A stretch of 64,000 nt of DNA from Bryobacteraceae bacterium (lineage in GTDB: Bacteria; Acidobacteriota; Terriglobia; Bryobacterales; Bryobacteraceae). Below are positions 19,199-27,840 of the stretch, one piece after another. Within the stretch, counting starts at the first letter, position 1, and each line of letters starts with the position of its first letter. The stretch covers positions 62,001-126,000 of the forward strand of contig JAHDVK010000014.1 of the NCBI GenBank assembly GCA_023384675.1, read 5' to 3'. The notes below the pieces were generated by a model. It saw only the letters and a program-made list of their open reading frames with translations. It ran no database searches and was not told the origin of the DNA. The translations under genes were made by a program, and so were the position numbers.

Positions 19199-20863
19199 AT
19201 GGCTCAAGAAAATGTGTTACAGGCGAACGGGCACTCGGCCGGCGCCCACTTGGATTACCTGGACTCCTCTAAGGGCCTTTGGAGTTGGATGTCCACGGTC
19301 GATCACAAGCGGATCGGACTGATGTACCTTTGGTCGGTGGTGCTGTTCATGATTGTGGGCGGCCTGCTGGCGCTTTTGATCCGCATGGAACTGCTCACGC
19401 CCGGCCCTACCATTATGGACGCCGAGACCTACAACCGTGCTTTCACGCTGCATGGCGCCGTGATGGTGTTTCTGGTGATCATCCCTGGCATTCCCGCGGC
19501 GCTGGGCAATTTCGCGCTGCCGCTGCTGCTGGGCGCCAAGGATGTCGCGTTTCCACGGCTGAACCTGACGAGCTATTGGATCTATGTGTTCGGTGCGCTC
19601 ATGGCCTTGAGCACGCTGGTGTTGGGCGGCGTGGACACGGGCTGGACCTTCTACACACCCTACTCTTCGACCACCGGCGGCGGCGTCTCGATGATGGTGC
19701 TGGCGGCGTTCGTCCTTGGCTTCTCGTCGATCTTCACGGGCGTCAACTTCATTGCGACGATCCACAAGATGCGCGCTCCGGGGATGGGCTGGTTTGAGCT
19801 GCCGCTGTTTGCCTGGGGCATGTACGCCACGGCGCTGATCCAGATTCTGGCGACGCCGGTGCTGGGAATTACGCTGCTGCTGCTGGTGATGGAGCGAGTG
19901 CTGAGCGTCGGCATCTTCGACCCGAACCTGGGCGGAGATCCGGTGCTATTCCAGCACTTTTTCTGGTTCTATTCGCACCCGGCCGTCTACATCATGATCC
20001 TGCCGGCCATGGCGATTATTTCCGAAGTGATCCCGGTGTTCTCGAAGAAGACCATCTTTGGTTACAAGGCCATCGCTTTCTCCTCCGTCGCCATCGCGCT
20101 GCTGGGCTTCCTGGTCTGGGCGCATCACATGTTCACGGCGGGCATGAGCCTGTTCGCCGGCGCGATCTTCAGCTTTATCACCTTCTTCATTGCCGTGCCT
20201 TCGGCCATCAAGGTATTCAACTGGATCGCGACCATGTGGCGCGGCTCCATCAGTATGAAGGCGCCGATGATCCATGCGGTCAACTTCCTGCTCATCTTCA
20301 CGATCGGCGGTCTGACGGGCCTGTTTCTGGCCGCCTTGTCCACTGACGTGCATCTGCACGATACCTACTTCGTCGTCGCGCACTTTCACTACGTGATGGC
20401 TGGCTCCAACCTCATCGCTCTCTTGGCTGGCCTGCATTACTGGTGGCCCAAGATGTTCGGCCGCATGTACAACGAAAAGCTCGCCGCCATCGCCGCCGCC
20501 CTGATTTTTATCGGCTTCAACGCCACCTTCCTGCCGCAGTTCCTGATGGGGTCGCGAGGCATGCCGCGCCGCTACTACAACTACCTTGAGCAGTTCCAGA
20601 CCATGCACGTGCTCTCCACGATCGGCAGTTGGATCCTTGCCGTGGGGCTGTTCCTCTGCCTGGGCGTGCTGCTGGCTTCTCTCCGCGGCAAGAAGAACGC
20701 GAGTGCGAATCCCTGGGGCGGCAAGACGCTGGAATGGCAGGCCGCGAGCCCGCCCATCACCCACAACTTCGAGGACACGCCGGTGATGATCCACGGCCCC
20801 TATGACTACCGCCCGCAGCCCGTGCCCGTGGCCGTGGAGCGCGAACAAGGAGTTTCGCACTAA
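19199..20863 (+). CDS. coxA: cytochrome c oxidase subunit I (A2-type heme-copper oxidase)
   Basis: A 554-residue, 12-span catalytic subunit. Heme and copper ligands are visible: the HGAVMVF His in helix II, YSHPAVY with the His-Tyr pair, the WAHHMF His pair for CuB, and HFHYVM for heme a and a3. YSHPAVY instead of GHPEVY lacks the helix VI Glu and marks the A2 subfamily, in which a Tyr-Ser pair replaces it. It reduces oxygen to water and pumps protons. An AAAGGA site lies about 12 bases before the ATG. No heme-O/A synthase gene is present in the window. Confidence 0.96.
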   Translation: MAQENVLQANGHSAGAHLDYLDSSKGLWSWMSTVDHKRIGLMYLWSVVLFMIVGGLLALLIRMELLTPGPTIMDAETYNRAFTLHGAVMVFLVIIPGIPAALGNFALPLLLGAKDVAFPRLNLTSYWIYVFGALMALSTLVLGGVDTGWTFYTPYSSTTGGGVSMMVLAAFVLGFSSIFTGVNFIATIHKMRAPGMGWFELPLFAWGMYATALIQILATPVLGITLLLLVMERVLSVGIFDPNLGGDPVLFQHFFWFYSHPAVYIMILPAMAIISEVIPVFSKKTIFGYKAIAFSSVAIALLGFLVWAHHMFTAGMSLFAGAIFSFITFFIAVPSAIKVFNWIATMWRGSISMKAPMIHAVNFLLIFTIGGLTGLFLAALSTDVHLHDTYFVVAHFHYVMAGSNLIALLAGLHYWWPKMFGRMYNEKLAAIAAALIFIGFNATFLPQFLMGSRGMPRRYYNYLEQFQTMHVLSTIGSWILAVGLFLCLGVLLASLRGKKNASANPWGGKTLEWQAASPPITHNFEDTPVMIHGPYDYRPQPVPVAVEREQGVSH

Positions 20864-20884
20864 GGTGCGCCGAGCAGTATCGCC

Positions 20885-21562
20885 ATGAGCCAAGCTACTT
20901 CCGTTCCTTCGCACGAGCATCACGAGCACGCCCACCCGCCAGGGTTGCAGCACCACTTCACCGACATGAAGCAGCAGTTCGAGGCTTCAAAGATCGGGAT
21001 GTGGCTGTTCCTGGTCACCGAAGTCCTGCTGTTCGGCGGGCTTTTCGTGGGCTACGGGATCATGCACTCGAAGCATCCCGAGGCCTTCATCGCTGCGCAC
21101 TCGCACCTGGACTGGCGGCTGGGCGCCCTGAACACCATCATCCTGCTCGTTTCCTCATTCACGATGGTGATGGGCGTATGGGCAGCCCAGACCGGCCAGA
21201 AACAGAAGCTGATCGGCTATCTCACCACCACATTCGTCCTGGCCGGCGCTTTTATGGTGGTGAAGTACTTTGAGTATTCCCACAAGTTCCACGAAGGCCT
21301 GCTGCCAGGCAAATTCTACGCCCACCAGGGCGACACCGTGCCCGGCCAGTTCATGTTCTTCAGCTTCTACTTCATGATGACGGGCCTGCACGGCATCCAC
21401 GTGCTGCTTGGCATGGTGGCCATCGCGTGGCTCATCTACCGCGCCTCGAAGGGCCATTTCTCGTCGCAATACTACGGCCCGGTCGATATGGTCGGCCTCT
21501 ACTGGCACCTGGTGGACCTCATCTGGATCTACCTCTTCCCGCTGATGTACCTGTTGAGCTAA
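20885..21562 (+). CDS. coxC: cytochrome c oxidase subunit III
   Basis: A 225-residue subunit III with a His-rich N-terminus (SHEHHEHAH) and five to six membrane segments. Family blocks KIGMWLFLVTEVLLFGGLF and FMMTGLHGIHVLLG are present, as is the C-terminal VGLYWHLVDLIWIYLFPL. It binds next to subunit I and stabilises turnover. It lies 21 bases after coxA and 14 bases before the subunit IV gene. Confidence 0.95.
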   Translation: MSQATSVPSHEHHEHAHPPGLQHHFTDMKQQFEASKIGMWLFLVTEVLLFGGLFVGYGIMHSKHPEAFIAAHSHLDWRLGALNTIILLVSSFTMVMGVWAAQTGQKQKLIGYLTTTFVLAGAFMVVKYFEYSHKFHEGLLPGKFYAHQGDTVPGQFMFFSFYFMMTGLHGIHVLLGMVAIAWLIYRASKGHFSSQYYGPVDMVGLYWHLVDLIWIYLFPLMYLLS

Positions 21563-21576
21563 GGAGCACCACAGCC

Positions 21577-21987
21577 ATGGAACATACGCACGAACACGAT
21601 CATCACATCACGGGCCCCAAAACCTATCTCGCCGTCATCGGCGCCTTGCTGGTGCTCACCATCATCACCGTCTGGGTGGCGCAATTCGACTTTGGCGCCG
21701 CCAACACCGTCGTCGCGCTGCTGGTGGCCAGTTTCAAGGGTGCGCTGGTGGCGCTCTACTTCATGCACCTTCGCCATGACAAGTTCAACGCTGTCATCTT
21801 CGTGGGCGGGTTGCTCTTCCTCGGGGTGTTCCTCATTTTCTCGCTGTTCGACATCTCGACGCGCCAGACCGTGCTTCCGTCGAACCTGAAGGAACCGGTG
21901 CAGGCATTTCCCGGCGCGCCGCTGGGCAAGCCCGTTCAGCCCAGCACAGGCATGCCGAAGGGGCAGGCCCCGTCCATGCCACAATAA
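21577..21987 (+). CDS. coxD: cytochrome c oxidase subunit IV-type protein
   Basis: A 136-residue protein with an N-terminal His-rich stretch (MEHTHEHDHH), three membrane segments (about 18-38, 42-65 and 72-92) and a Pro-rich tail. This is the layout of the bacterial prokaryotic-type subunit IV encoded last in caa3 operons. It contains SFKGALVALYFMHLRHD, a characteristic family segment. The ATG at 21577 has AAGGAG just upstream, so the longer open frame from 21427 is only read-through of coxC. It ends the respiratory operon. Confidence 0.9.
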   Translation: MEHTHEHDHHITGPKTYLAVIGALLVLTIITVWVAQFDFGAANTVVALLVASFKGALVALYFMHLRHDKFNAVIFVGGLLFLGVFLIFSLFDISTRQTVLPSNLKEPVQAFPGAPLGKPVQPSTGMPKGQAPSMPQ

Positions 21988-21993
21988 GCGCAA

Positions 21994-22009
21994 CCCGCGG
22001 TTCAGCGGG
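21994..22009. terminator. short GC hairpin between convergent genes
   Basis: CCCGC and GCGGG pair around a 6-base loop, between coxD and the convergent peptidase gene, overlapping the peptidase stop. There is no T-run, so a terminator role is uncertain. Confidence 0.25.
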
Positions 22010-23063
22010 CCTCGCGCAGCATTTGCACTACCCGGTCCACGGGCAGAGCCTCGATGCGCCTGCCGTTGCCCTCCATGGGCTCGGCCATGAACAGCGAGTT
22101 CACCACTGCCTCTTCGGTCGCTTCAATGACTGCGAGAAACAGGCCGGACATCGAATTGTTCCCCACGGGAGGCTGTGCGCTTCTCGCAGTGGAGAAGGCC
22201 AGAGCGTAATCCCCGCTTCCATTCGAGCCCGCCGCGCCGGTGCGCCCCAGTCCCAGCATTGCGCGGGCCGCCATGCGCTTGAGATTGCGCGCATCCACCG
22301 GCGCGTCGGTGGCCAGGACGACAATCACGCTGCCGTCCGGCGATGGCGGAGGCTCGTTTCTCAACCGCCGCCCGACAGCCACGCCGCCAATCATCAGGTC
22401 GCCGCCATAGTTCGTCTGGACCAGCGCCCCAACGGTCCAACCCTCCCTGGTGATCCGGGAGGAGGTCCCGATTCCGCCTTTCCAGCCGAAGGCCACCGTG
22501 CCGGTGCCCGCGCCCACCGCGCCCTCAGTCACCGGGCCGCCGGCGGCCTCCCGCAGCGCCGCGAACACGTGATCGCGGCCCACGGGACGCGAACGGATAT
22601 CGTTCAGCGCTCCATCGTTCGTTTCACCCACCACGGGGTTGATGCTTCGTACTTCCTCGTTACCCGGCAAACCCAGCATCCAGTCCGTCAGCGCGTCCGC
22701 CACCCGCCAGACGTTGAGCGTCGACGTGAGCAGGATGGGTGTCTCGATTTCGCCCAGTTCTTCGATCTGCGTGGTCCCGACGAATTTACCGAAGCCGTTG
22801 CCGACGAACACTGCCCCCGGCACCTTCTCCTGGAACAGATTCCCGCCGTGCGGCACAATGGCGGTGACTCCCGTGCAGATGTTTGGACCTTGCCTGAGGG
22901 TGACGTGGCCCACCCGAACCCCCGCCACGTCGGTGATCGAATTCAGCGGTCCCGGTTTCATGGCGCCCAGCGTGACGCCGGCTTCCCGCGCCCGAACCCT
23001 TTGCTGCCCCCATCCCGCGATCGACACCAAGAGCAGGAAGAGGAAGGTTCGCTGGATCATCAT
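22002..23063 (-). CDS. P1 family peptidase (DmpA/BapA-like aminopeptidase), secreted
   Basis: A 353-residue exported Ntn-type hydrolase. A signal peptide (about 2-20) precedes the P1/DmpA domain. The family self-cleaves between Gly and Ser to expose the catalytic Ser. That site is visible as G244-S245 (DGSVIVVLATDAP), followed by LKRMAARAMLGLGRTG. Other family blocks are TDVAGVRVGHVT and VGETNDG. Likely substrates are D- or beta-amino-acid amides and peptides. The frame continues upstream to 23183, but the double Met at 23063 begins the signal peptide. An N-acyl-D-amino-acid deacylase is also encoded in the window. Confidence 0.88.
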   Translation of the reverse strand: MMIQRTFLFLLLVSIAGWGQQRVRAREAGVTLGAMKPGPLNSITDVAGVRVGHVTLRQGPNICTGVTAIVPHGGNLFQEKVPGAVFVGNGFGKFVGTTQIEELGEIETPILLTSTLNVWRVADALTDWMLGLPGNEEVRSINPVVGETNDGALNDIRSRPVGRDHVFAALREAAGGPVTEGAVGAGTGTVAFGWKGGIGTSSRITREGWTVGALVQTNYGGDLMIGGVAVGRRLRNEPPPSPDGSVIVVLATDAPVDARNLKRMAARAMLGLGRTGAAGSNGSGDYALAFSTARSAQPPVGNNSMSGLFLAVIEATEEAVVNSLFMAEPMEGNGRRIEALPVDRVVQMLREAR

Positions 23064-23109
23064 CCCAGTGTGCCATCCGCTTGCCATGAAGCGGGGCCAC
23101 CGGAACTCT

Positions 23110-23595
23110 TCAGACGCTTCGCCAGGCCGCGCGCAAACGCTCCCAGGTGCGCGGCAAATCCTCCGGCAGCACGCGGGTCTCACCCACGGTGGTCATGAAG
23201 CTCACGTCGCCAAACCAGCGCGGCAGCACGTGCATATGCAGGTGGCCTGCAATGCCGGCGCCGGCGCAAGCGCCCAGGTTCATGCCGCAGTTGATGCCTT
23301 CGGGGTTGTACAGCGCGCGCAGCGCGCGCACGGCGTCCTGGGTCATGGCCATCAGCTCCGCCGCGGTTTCCGGGGGTAGATCCTCCAGGTTGGCCGCGTG
23401 CTCATATGGCGCGATGAGCAGATGGCCGTTGGTGTAGGGAAACAGGTTCAGCAGTGCGTAGTTGAACCGGCCGCGCGCCAGGACAAGATTCTCCTGATCG
23501 TTGCCGGGCTCGCCCTTGAGACAAAACACACAGCCCCCGGCTGGTGCGCCGCCCGTGATGTAGCGGTACCGCCAGGGGCTCCAGAGATGATCCAC
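23110..23595 (-). CDS. HIT family nucleotide hydrolase/transferase
   Basis: A 161-residue protein with the histidine triad H118-L-H120-M-H122 (GHLHMHVLPRW). An upstream CVFC pair (C22 and C25) is typical of the zinc-containing AP4A phosphorylase-like branch. The family hydrolyses or transfers nucleotides such as diadenosine polyphosphates or adenylylated amines. The YTNGHLLIAPYEH segment is a good match. It follows the HU gene by 11 bases on the minus strand, so it probably ends the rpsA-HU-HIT transcript. Confidence 0.88.
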   Translation of the reverse strand: MDHLWSPWRYRYITGGAPAGGCVFCLKGEPGNDQENLVLARGRFNYALLNLFPYTNGHLLIAPYEHAANLEDLPPETAAELMAMTQDAVRALRALYNPEGINCGMNLGACAGAGIAGHLHMHVLPRWFGDVSFMTTVGETRVLPEDLPRTWERLRAAWRSV

Positions 23596-23606
23596 GCCCG
23601 GAACTC

Positions 23607-23912
23607 CTAGATCCCGGGGGGCGTCTCGGCGCCTTCGTCCCGGTTCACCAAGTCCTTCAATTCCTTGCTCGGTTTGAAGTAGGGGATCCGCTTGGCCGGC
23701 ACGTCCACGCGGGCGCCGGTCTTGGGATTGCGGCCTACACGGGCCTGCCGTTGCCGCGTGCGGAAGCTGCCGAAGCCGCGGATTTCGATCTTATCGTCCT
23801 CCTTCAGGGCTCGAACCACGCTGTCGAAGATGGCTTCGACAATCACTTCGGAATCCTTCCGGCTGAACTCAACGACGCGGGCTACTTCTTCAATCAGGTC
23901 GGCTTTCGTCAT
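23607..23912 (-). CDS. HU/IHF family DNA-binding protein
   Basis: A 101-residue histone-like protein with the family start MTKADLIEEVA, the RGFGSFRTRQRQARVGRNPKTG beta-arm region (about 45-66) and an acidic tail. It bends and organises DNA. Its start lies inside the 3' end of rpsA (23-base overlap), which parallels the rpsA-ihfB neighbourhood of proteobacteria, so an IHF-beta-like role is plausible. The sequence alone does not separate HU from IHF. Confidence 0.93.
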   Translation of the reverse strand: MTKADLIEEVARVVEFSRKDSEVIVEAIFDSVVRALKEDDKIEIRGFGSFRTRQRQARVGRNPKTGARVDVPAKRIPYFKPSKELKDLVNRDEGAETPPGI

Positions 23913-25716
23913 CTGGGGTGGTGTCCTGTTTCACTTCTGAATTGCCGGCGCCGCCGGCGGGGTCAATGGACTCGTCTGAGGGCGTGTCGGGTGCGGCCTC
24001 GCGAAGGATGGCCTGCGCCGATTCCAGCGCCTCTTCAAAACCGTGCGTGGCGGCGGCGGCCTGCCGCTGATATTCCTCCAGCCGCTGGCGGTCCTCCATC
24101 GCGCTCTCGCCGAGATAGGTGAGCCCGATGCGCCGCTCGGCCTCGTTCAACTTGATGATCTTAAAATCGTACTCCGTGTCGATGGCCAGCGGGGGATCCT
24201 GTTCGCGGAGATCGGGAGGCAGTTCCGTGTTGTGGCAGAGGCCTTCGACGCCCGGCGCCAGTTCGACGAATACGCCGAAGGCCACCGCGCGCGATACCCG
24301 TCCCTTTACGACGTCGCCCAGCACATGCGCACGGAAGAATGTCTCCCAGGCGTCGGGGTGAAGTTGCTTGACGCCTAATGACAGGCGGCGGTTGCCGGCG
24401 TCGATGTTCAGGATCACTGCCTGCACCACCTGGCCCTTCTTCAGCACGTCCGAGGGGTGCTGCACGCGCTTCGTCCAACTCAGGTCCGACACATGCACCA
24501 GCCCGTCGATACCCTCCTCGATCTCGATGAACGCGCCGAATTCGGAGAGCTTGCGTACGCGGCCTTCCACGACGCTGCCCACGGCGTAGCGCTGGTCCAC
24601 CGTGGTCCAGGGGTCGGCTTCGAGTTGCTTGATGCCCAGTGAGATGCGCCGGTCTCCCGGCTTCACTTCGAGTACCACGCTCTCCACCGTGTCGCCCACC
24701 CGCACGACCTTCGATGGGTGCTTCATGCGGCGCGACCACGTCATCTCCGAGATGTGGATCAGCCCCTCGACACCGGGCTCCAACTCGATAAACGCCCCGT
24801 AGTCGGTGACGCTCACCACCCGGCCCAGCACACGCATTCCGGGAGCGTAGCGGTCGTGGATCGTCTCCCACGGATCGGGCATCACCTGCTTCAACCCGAG
24901 CGAAATCCGCTCACGATCGCGGTCAAACTTCAGCACTTTGACGGTAAGTTGCTGGCCCGCGTGAATGACGCTTGCCGGATGCGCCACGCGTCCATGGCTC
25001 ATGTCTGACACGTGCAGCAGCCCGTCTATGCCGCCCAGGTCGATGAAGGCGCCGTAGTCAGTGAGGTTCTTCACCACGCCGGTCACCAACGCGCCTTCCT
25101 GCAAATGTTCCAGCAACGCGTTCTTGCGGAGATTGGACTCCTCTTCGATGGCCGCCTTGCGCGAGACCACGACGTTGTCGCGCCGGCGGTTCAGCTTCAC
25201 TATCTTAACGGCGATATCCTGGCCGATCAGTGCGTCCAGGTTGTGCATGGGCCGGAGATCCACCTGCGTGGACGGCATGAAGGCCGTCACGCCCACGTCC
25301 ACATTCAATCCGCCTTTGACGCGGCCCAGCACGCGGCCGCTCACCATCAGATTCTCGCGGTAAGCCTTTTCCAGCGTCTCCCACGCGCGAATCTGCGAAG
25401 CCCGTTCGTGCGACAGCGAGATGTAGCCTTCCGTCGCCGGCTGCCGCCGCCGGTCCACCATCACGTCGATCGGATCGCCCGGTTGCAACAACACCTCGCC
25501 GCTGGCCTCGGCGACTTGGGCGAGAGGCACGATGCCCTCTTGCTTCAGGCCCACGTCCACGATCACCCCAAGATCGGTGATCTGCAAAACCTGGCCCTGC
25601 AGCACTTCCCCTTCCGCCGCCGGCAGCGGGTTGCTGTACTCTTCGAGCAGCTGCTCGTAGCTTTCCTCGGGTACGCCCGGCAATTCTGCCGGACGATCGT
25701 CCTGGTTGCTGGTCAT
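23890..25716 (-). CDS. rpsA: 30S ribosomal protein S1
   Basis: A 608-residue protein with six S1 RNA-binding domains, recognisable by repeated segments such as DLGVIVDVGLKQEG, DYGAFIDLGGIDG, DYGAFIELEPGVEG, EFGAFIEIEEGIDG and AFGVFVELAPGVEG. S1 binds mRNA on the small subunit. The second domain (KGGLNVDVGVTAFMPSTQVD) has the usual divergent form, and an acidic Pro/Glu tail ends the protein. The ATG at 25716 is used; an in-frame upstream start at 25749 would add 11 residues. It begins the rpsA-HU-HIT operon. Confidence 0.95.
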   Translation of the reverse strand: MTSNQDDRPAELPGVPEESYEQLLEEYSNPLPAAEGEVLQGQVLQITDLGVIVDVGLKQEGIVPLAQVAEASGEVLLQPGDPIDVMVDRRRQPATEGYISLSHERASQIRAWETLEKAYRENLMVSGRVLGRVKGGLNVDVGVTAFMPSTQVDLRPMHNLDALIGQDIAVKIVKLNRRRDNVVVSRKAAIEEESNLRKNALLEHLQEGALVTGVVKNLTDYGAFIDLGGIDGLLHVSDMSHGRVAHPASVIHAGQQLTVKVLKFDRDRERISLGLKQVMPDPWETIHDRYAPGMRVLGRVVSVTDYGAFIELEPGVEGLIHISEMTWSRRMKHPSKVVRVGDTVESVVLEVKPGDRRISLGIKQLEADPWTTVDQRYAVGSVVEGRVRKLSEFGAFIEIEEGIDGLVHVSDLSWTKRVQHPSDVLKKGQVVQAVILNIDAGNRRLSLGVKQLHPDAWETFFRAHVLGDVVKGRVSRAVAFGVFVELAPGVEGLCHNTELPPDLREQDPPLAIDTEYDFKIIKLNEAERRIGLTYLGESAMEDRQRLEEYQRQAAAATHGFEEALESAQAILREAAPDTPSDESIDPAGGAGNSEVKQDTTPDDESRPD

Positions 25717-25793
25717 GCCCCAGTCTCCAATCGACACAACACTTGGCAACGGGCTCGGGCCACAAGAATCGGATGTGGGAAATACACGGTGAG

Positions 25794-25823
25794 GGTATAC
25801 AACTTCAGGAGTAGATGATCCAA
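25794..25823 (-). promoter_or_regulatory. candidate promoter for rpsA
   Basis: On the minus strand, TTGGAT (25823-25818) and TATACC (25799-25794) are spaced by 18 bases and point at rpsA. They leave a leader of about 70 bases. Recognised by eye only. Confidence 0.35.
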
Positions 25824-25927
25824 CGACCCGCTCCGTGCGCCCAGTCCGGTCCCGACAAACCGTTGAAAGTGCGACACTTCAGAACTATAGCCAACCCCGG
25901 ATGGGATGTCAACCACGGCCAGGAGGC

Positions 25928-26245
25928 TCAACCTTTCGCTTCCTCCTCGATCCAGCGCAAGGCGGCGTAGGCCGAGGGCCAGCCGAGCGTCGTGATTCCC
26001 AGGATCGCGACATGGCGCAGATCCTCGCTCGTGCACCCCGCCTCCAGCGCATGCCGCGTCGCCGAATGCACCGCGCCTTCATGCTGCGCGCCCACGGCCA
26101 GCCCGAGCTTCACCAGACGGCGGGCACGCTCGTCCAGCGGACCACCCTGCTCATGACACGCACCTGCGAGCGCGGCGAAGGCATCCCAAACCGCCGGATT
26201 CTCCCGGCGGAACTCCTCGATCTTTTCGGGTAATGGATTGCTCAT
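25928..26245 (-). CDS. carboxymuconolactone decarboxylase/AhpD-like protein
   Basis: A 105-residue all-helical protein of the CMD/AhpD-like superfamily (GAQHEGAVHSATRHALEAGCT near the middle). The AhpD redox CxxC pair is absent: the equivalent region has QHEGAVH and only one later Cys, so peroxidase activity of the AhpD type is unlikely. A decarboxylase or unknown role remains. The ATG at 26245 is chosen over an upstream start at 26308 that would run into the racemase gene. It lies 13 bases after the LarA-like gene and is probably co-transcribed. Confidence 0.8.
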   Translation of the reverse strand: MSNPLPEKIEEFRRENPAVWDAFAALAGACHEQGGPLDERARRLVKLGLAVGAQHEGAVHSATRHALEAGCTSEDLRHVAILGITTLGWPSAYAALRWIEEEAKG

Positions 26246-26258
26246 ACCGCCGATGCTA

Positions 26259-27554
26259 TCAATCCCCCGCCGCCGGCGCCAGTGTTTCCTCCGCACGGGC
26301 AAACACATACGGCCCCTCGGGAATCACCGCTACTGCCGTGTCCGGCCCCACCTCCGCCGCCAGCGCCTCAAACGCCTCCGGCGCTGTGGCGAAGATCCTT
26401 CCCCAAAGATGGGCATGGTATTCCGCCGGTAATCCCGGGGTATAGAACCAGACCCGGTGCGTCTGACACGTCAACGCCAGCTTCTCCAGTTGCCATTGAT
26501 CGATTGTTACCGGGCGATTCTCTATCTCCCGGAGAAAAAGCTCCGGCCTTTCTGACTCCCTAAGCAGGCGGGAGAACTCACCGGCGCCGGCGCCCTCGTC
26601 ACATGCGGCCAACAGCAGGATGACCCCGCCCGGTTCTACGATATGCGATGCCGCCGTTATCCCCTTCACGGCCTGATAGAAAGTCAGGTCTAGCGGATAC
26701 CCCGCCGCTGTCGTCACCACCGCCCGCACCTTTTCCGGCAGCCATGCCGTGGTTTGGCGCCGGACGAACTCGACGCCCTGGCTGTGCGCCTCGCGGGGCT
26801 CGCCGGCGAAGACCGCGGCGATCCGGCGCCCTTCGGTCAGCACCACGTCCACAATGAAGTCGTGACCCGCCATGGAGGCGATCTCCAGCAACTCCTGGTG
26901 CAGCGGGTTGTCCTCGATTCGCCCCTCCACCGCCTTGGGCTCGCGCATGAAATGTGGACTGTGGAGCCGTTTGATGGTCTCCTGATAGGCTAGGCCCGGC
27001 GCCACCAGTTTCCGGCCCCCGCTGAAGCCGGCCATCAAATGCTGTTCGATGAAGCCCAATGTGATGTGGAGGTCCGCCTCGACGTAGGCGCGCTCGATGG
27101 CCACCACGGTCCCTGAGCGGGTCGCGCCAAGCTCCTTGTGCGCCTCACGGTCCCTGGCGTTGTGGTTAATCACCCTATAGCGGGACGCAGTCTCCGGCCC
27201 CAGGATCTCGTCGATCTCCTCGGGCGTCGCTGCCCGGTGCAATCCAGTGGCGATCAGCAGTGTCACGCCCTCCGGGGGAATCCCCGCGGCGTGAAGCCGT
27301 TCCAGCACCGGCGGGAGTGTCTGCCGGTTCGGCGCAGGCCTGGTGATGTCGCAAACGCTGATGGCGGCCGTCCGCTTCCCTTCCGCCAATTTTGCGAGCG
27401 GCGGCCCCGCGGCGGGCGCGTCCAGGGCCTCCGCGATTGCCCGGCGCTCGTCCGTCAGCGCCTCCGCCCAGCGCGGCTTCAGCACTCGCCACGACGGTCC
27501 AGGCGGCAACTCCACTTCCAGCCCACTGCGTCCGAAAGAAAATTCCACTCTCAT
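26259..27554 (-). CDS. LarA-family (DUF2088) nickel-pincer racemase
   Basis: A 431-residue DUF2088 protein. Residues H106, H172, K182 and H198 fall at a constant two-residue offset from H108, H174, K184 and H200 of Lactobacillus plantarum LarA. There K184 and H200 anchor the nickel-pincer cofactor, and H108/H174 are catalytic. This alignment is from memory of the family. Surrounding motifs are ATGLHRAAT and GFSGGRKLVAPG. The protein is therefore probably an active racemase or epimerase of a 2-hydroxy acid, not necessarily lactate. The cofactor genes larB, larC and larE are not in the window. The ATG at 27554 is used. Confidence 0.88.
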   Translation of the reverse strand: MRVEFSFGRSGLEVELPPGPSWRVLKPRWAEALTDERRAIAEALDAPAAGPPLAKLAEGKRTAAISVCDITRPAPNRQTLPPVLERLHAAGIPPEGVTLLIATGLHRAATPEEIDEILGPETASRYRVINHNARDREAHKELGATRSGTVVAIERAYVEADLHITLGFIEQHLMAGFSGGRKLVAPGLAYQETIKRLHSPHFMREPKAVEGRIEDNPLHQELLEIASMAGHDFIVDVVLTEGRRIAAVFAGEPREAHSQGVEFVRRQTTAWLPEKVRAVVTTAAGYPLDLTFYQAVKGITAASHIVEPGGVILLLAACDEGAGAGEFSRLLRESERPELFLREIENRPVTIDQWQLEKLALTCQTHRVWFYTPGLPAEYHAHLWGRIFATAPEAFEALAAEVGPDTAVAVIPEGPYVFARAEETLAPAAGD

Positions 27555-27661
27555 GACCCTGAGTTTATCCGCTTTTCGCGTTCCCTTTTGCATCAGGAAG
27601 GAAACCAAACAAATTTTGGTGCGTCACTTGCTATAGAGACTTGCAGCGGAGGCCGATAAGT

Positions 27662-27772
27662 ATGTCGGCAGCGCAGGGGGTAGATATGATTGTCGGCGGC
27701 TTGATCACCGGTTTAGTCATCGTGGGGCTCTTCTTCGCGATGATCTCCTCTTCACCTCGCCTGGGGCGGTAA
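27662..27772 (+). CDS. possible 36-residue single-span membrane protein
   Basis: An ATG at 27662 has a GGAGG at 27648-27652, nine bases upstream. It opens a 36-codon frame ending TAA. After a short polar start, about 20 residues are strongly hydrophobic (MIVGGLITGLVIVGLFFAM), followed by a short basic end (SPRLGR). The good ribosome-binding site and membrane-like composition support a small protein, but at this length chance cannot be excluded. It sits alone between the LarA-like gene (minus strand) and the deacylase gene. Confidence 0.4.
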   Translation: MSAAQGVDMIVGGLITGLVIVGLFFAMISSSPRLGR

Positions 27773-27840
27773 GCCGGGCGATTCTGACACAGGGGTCGTG
27801 TCCTCGCGCCCCGCTTTCTTCCCGTTACAATGAAACCCTG

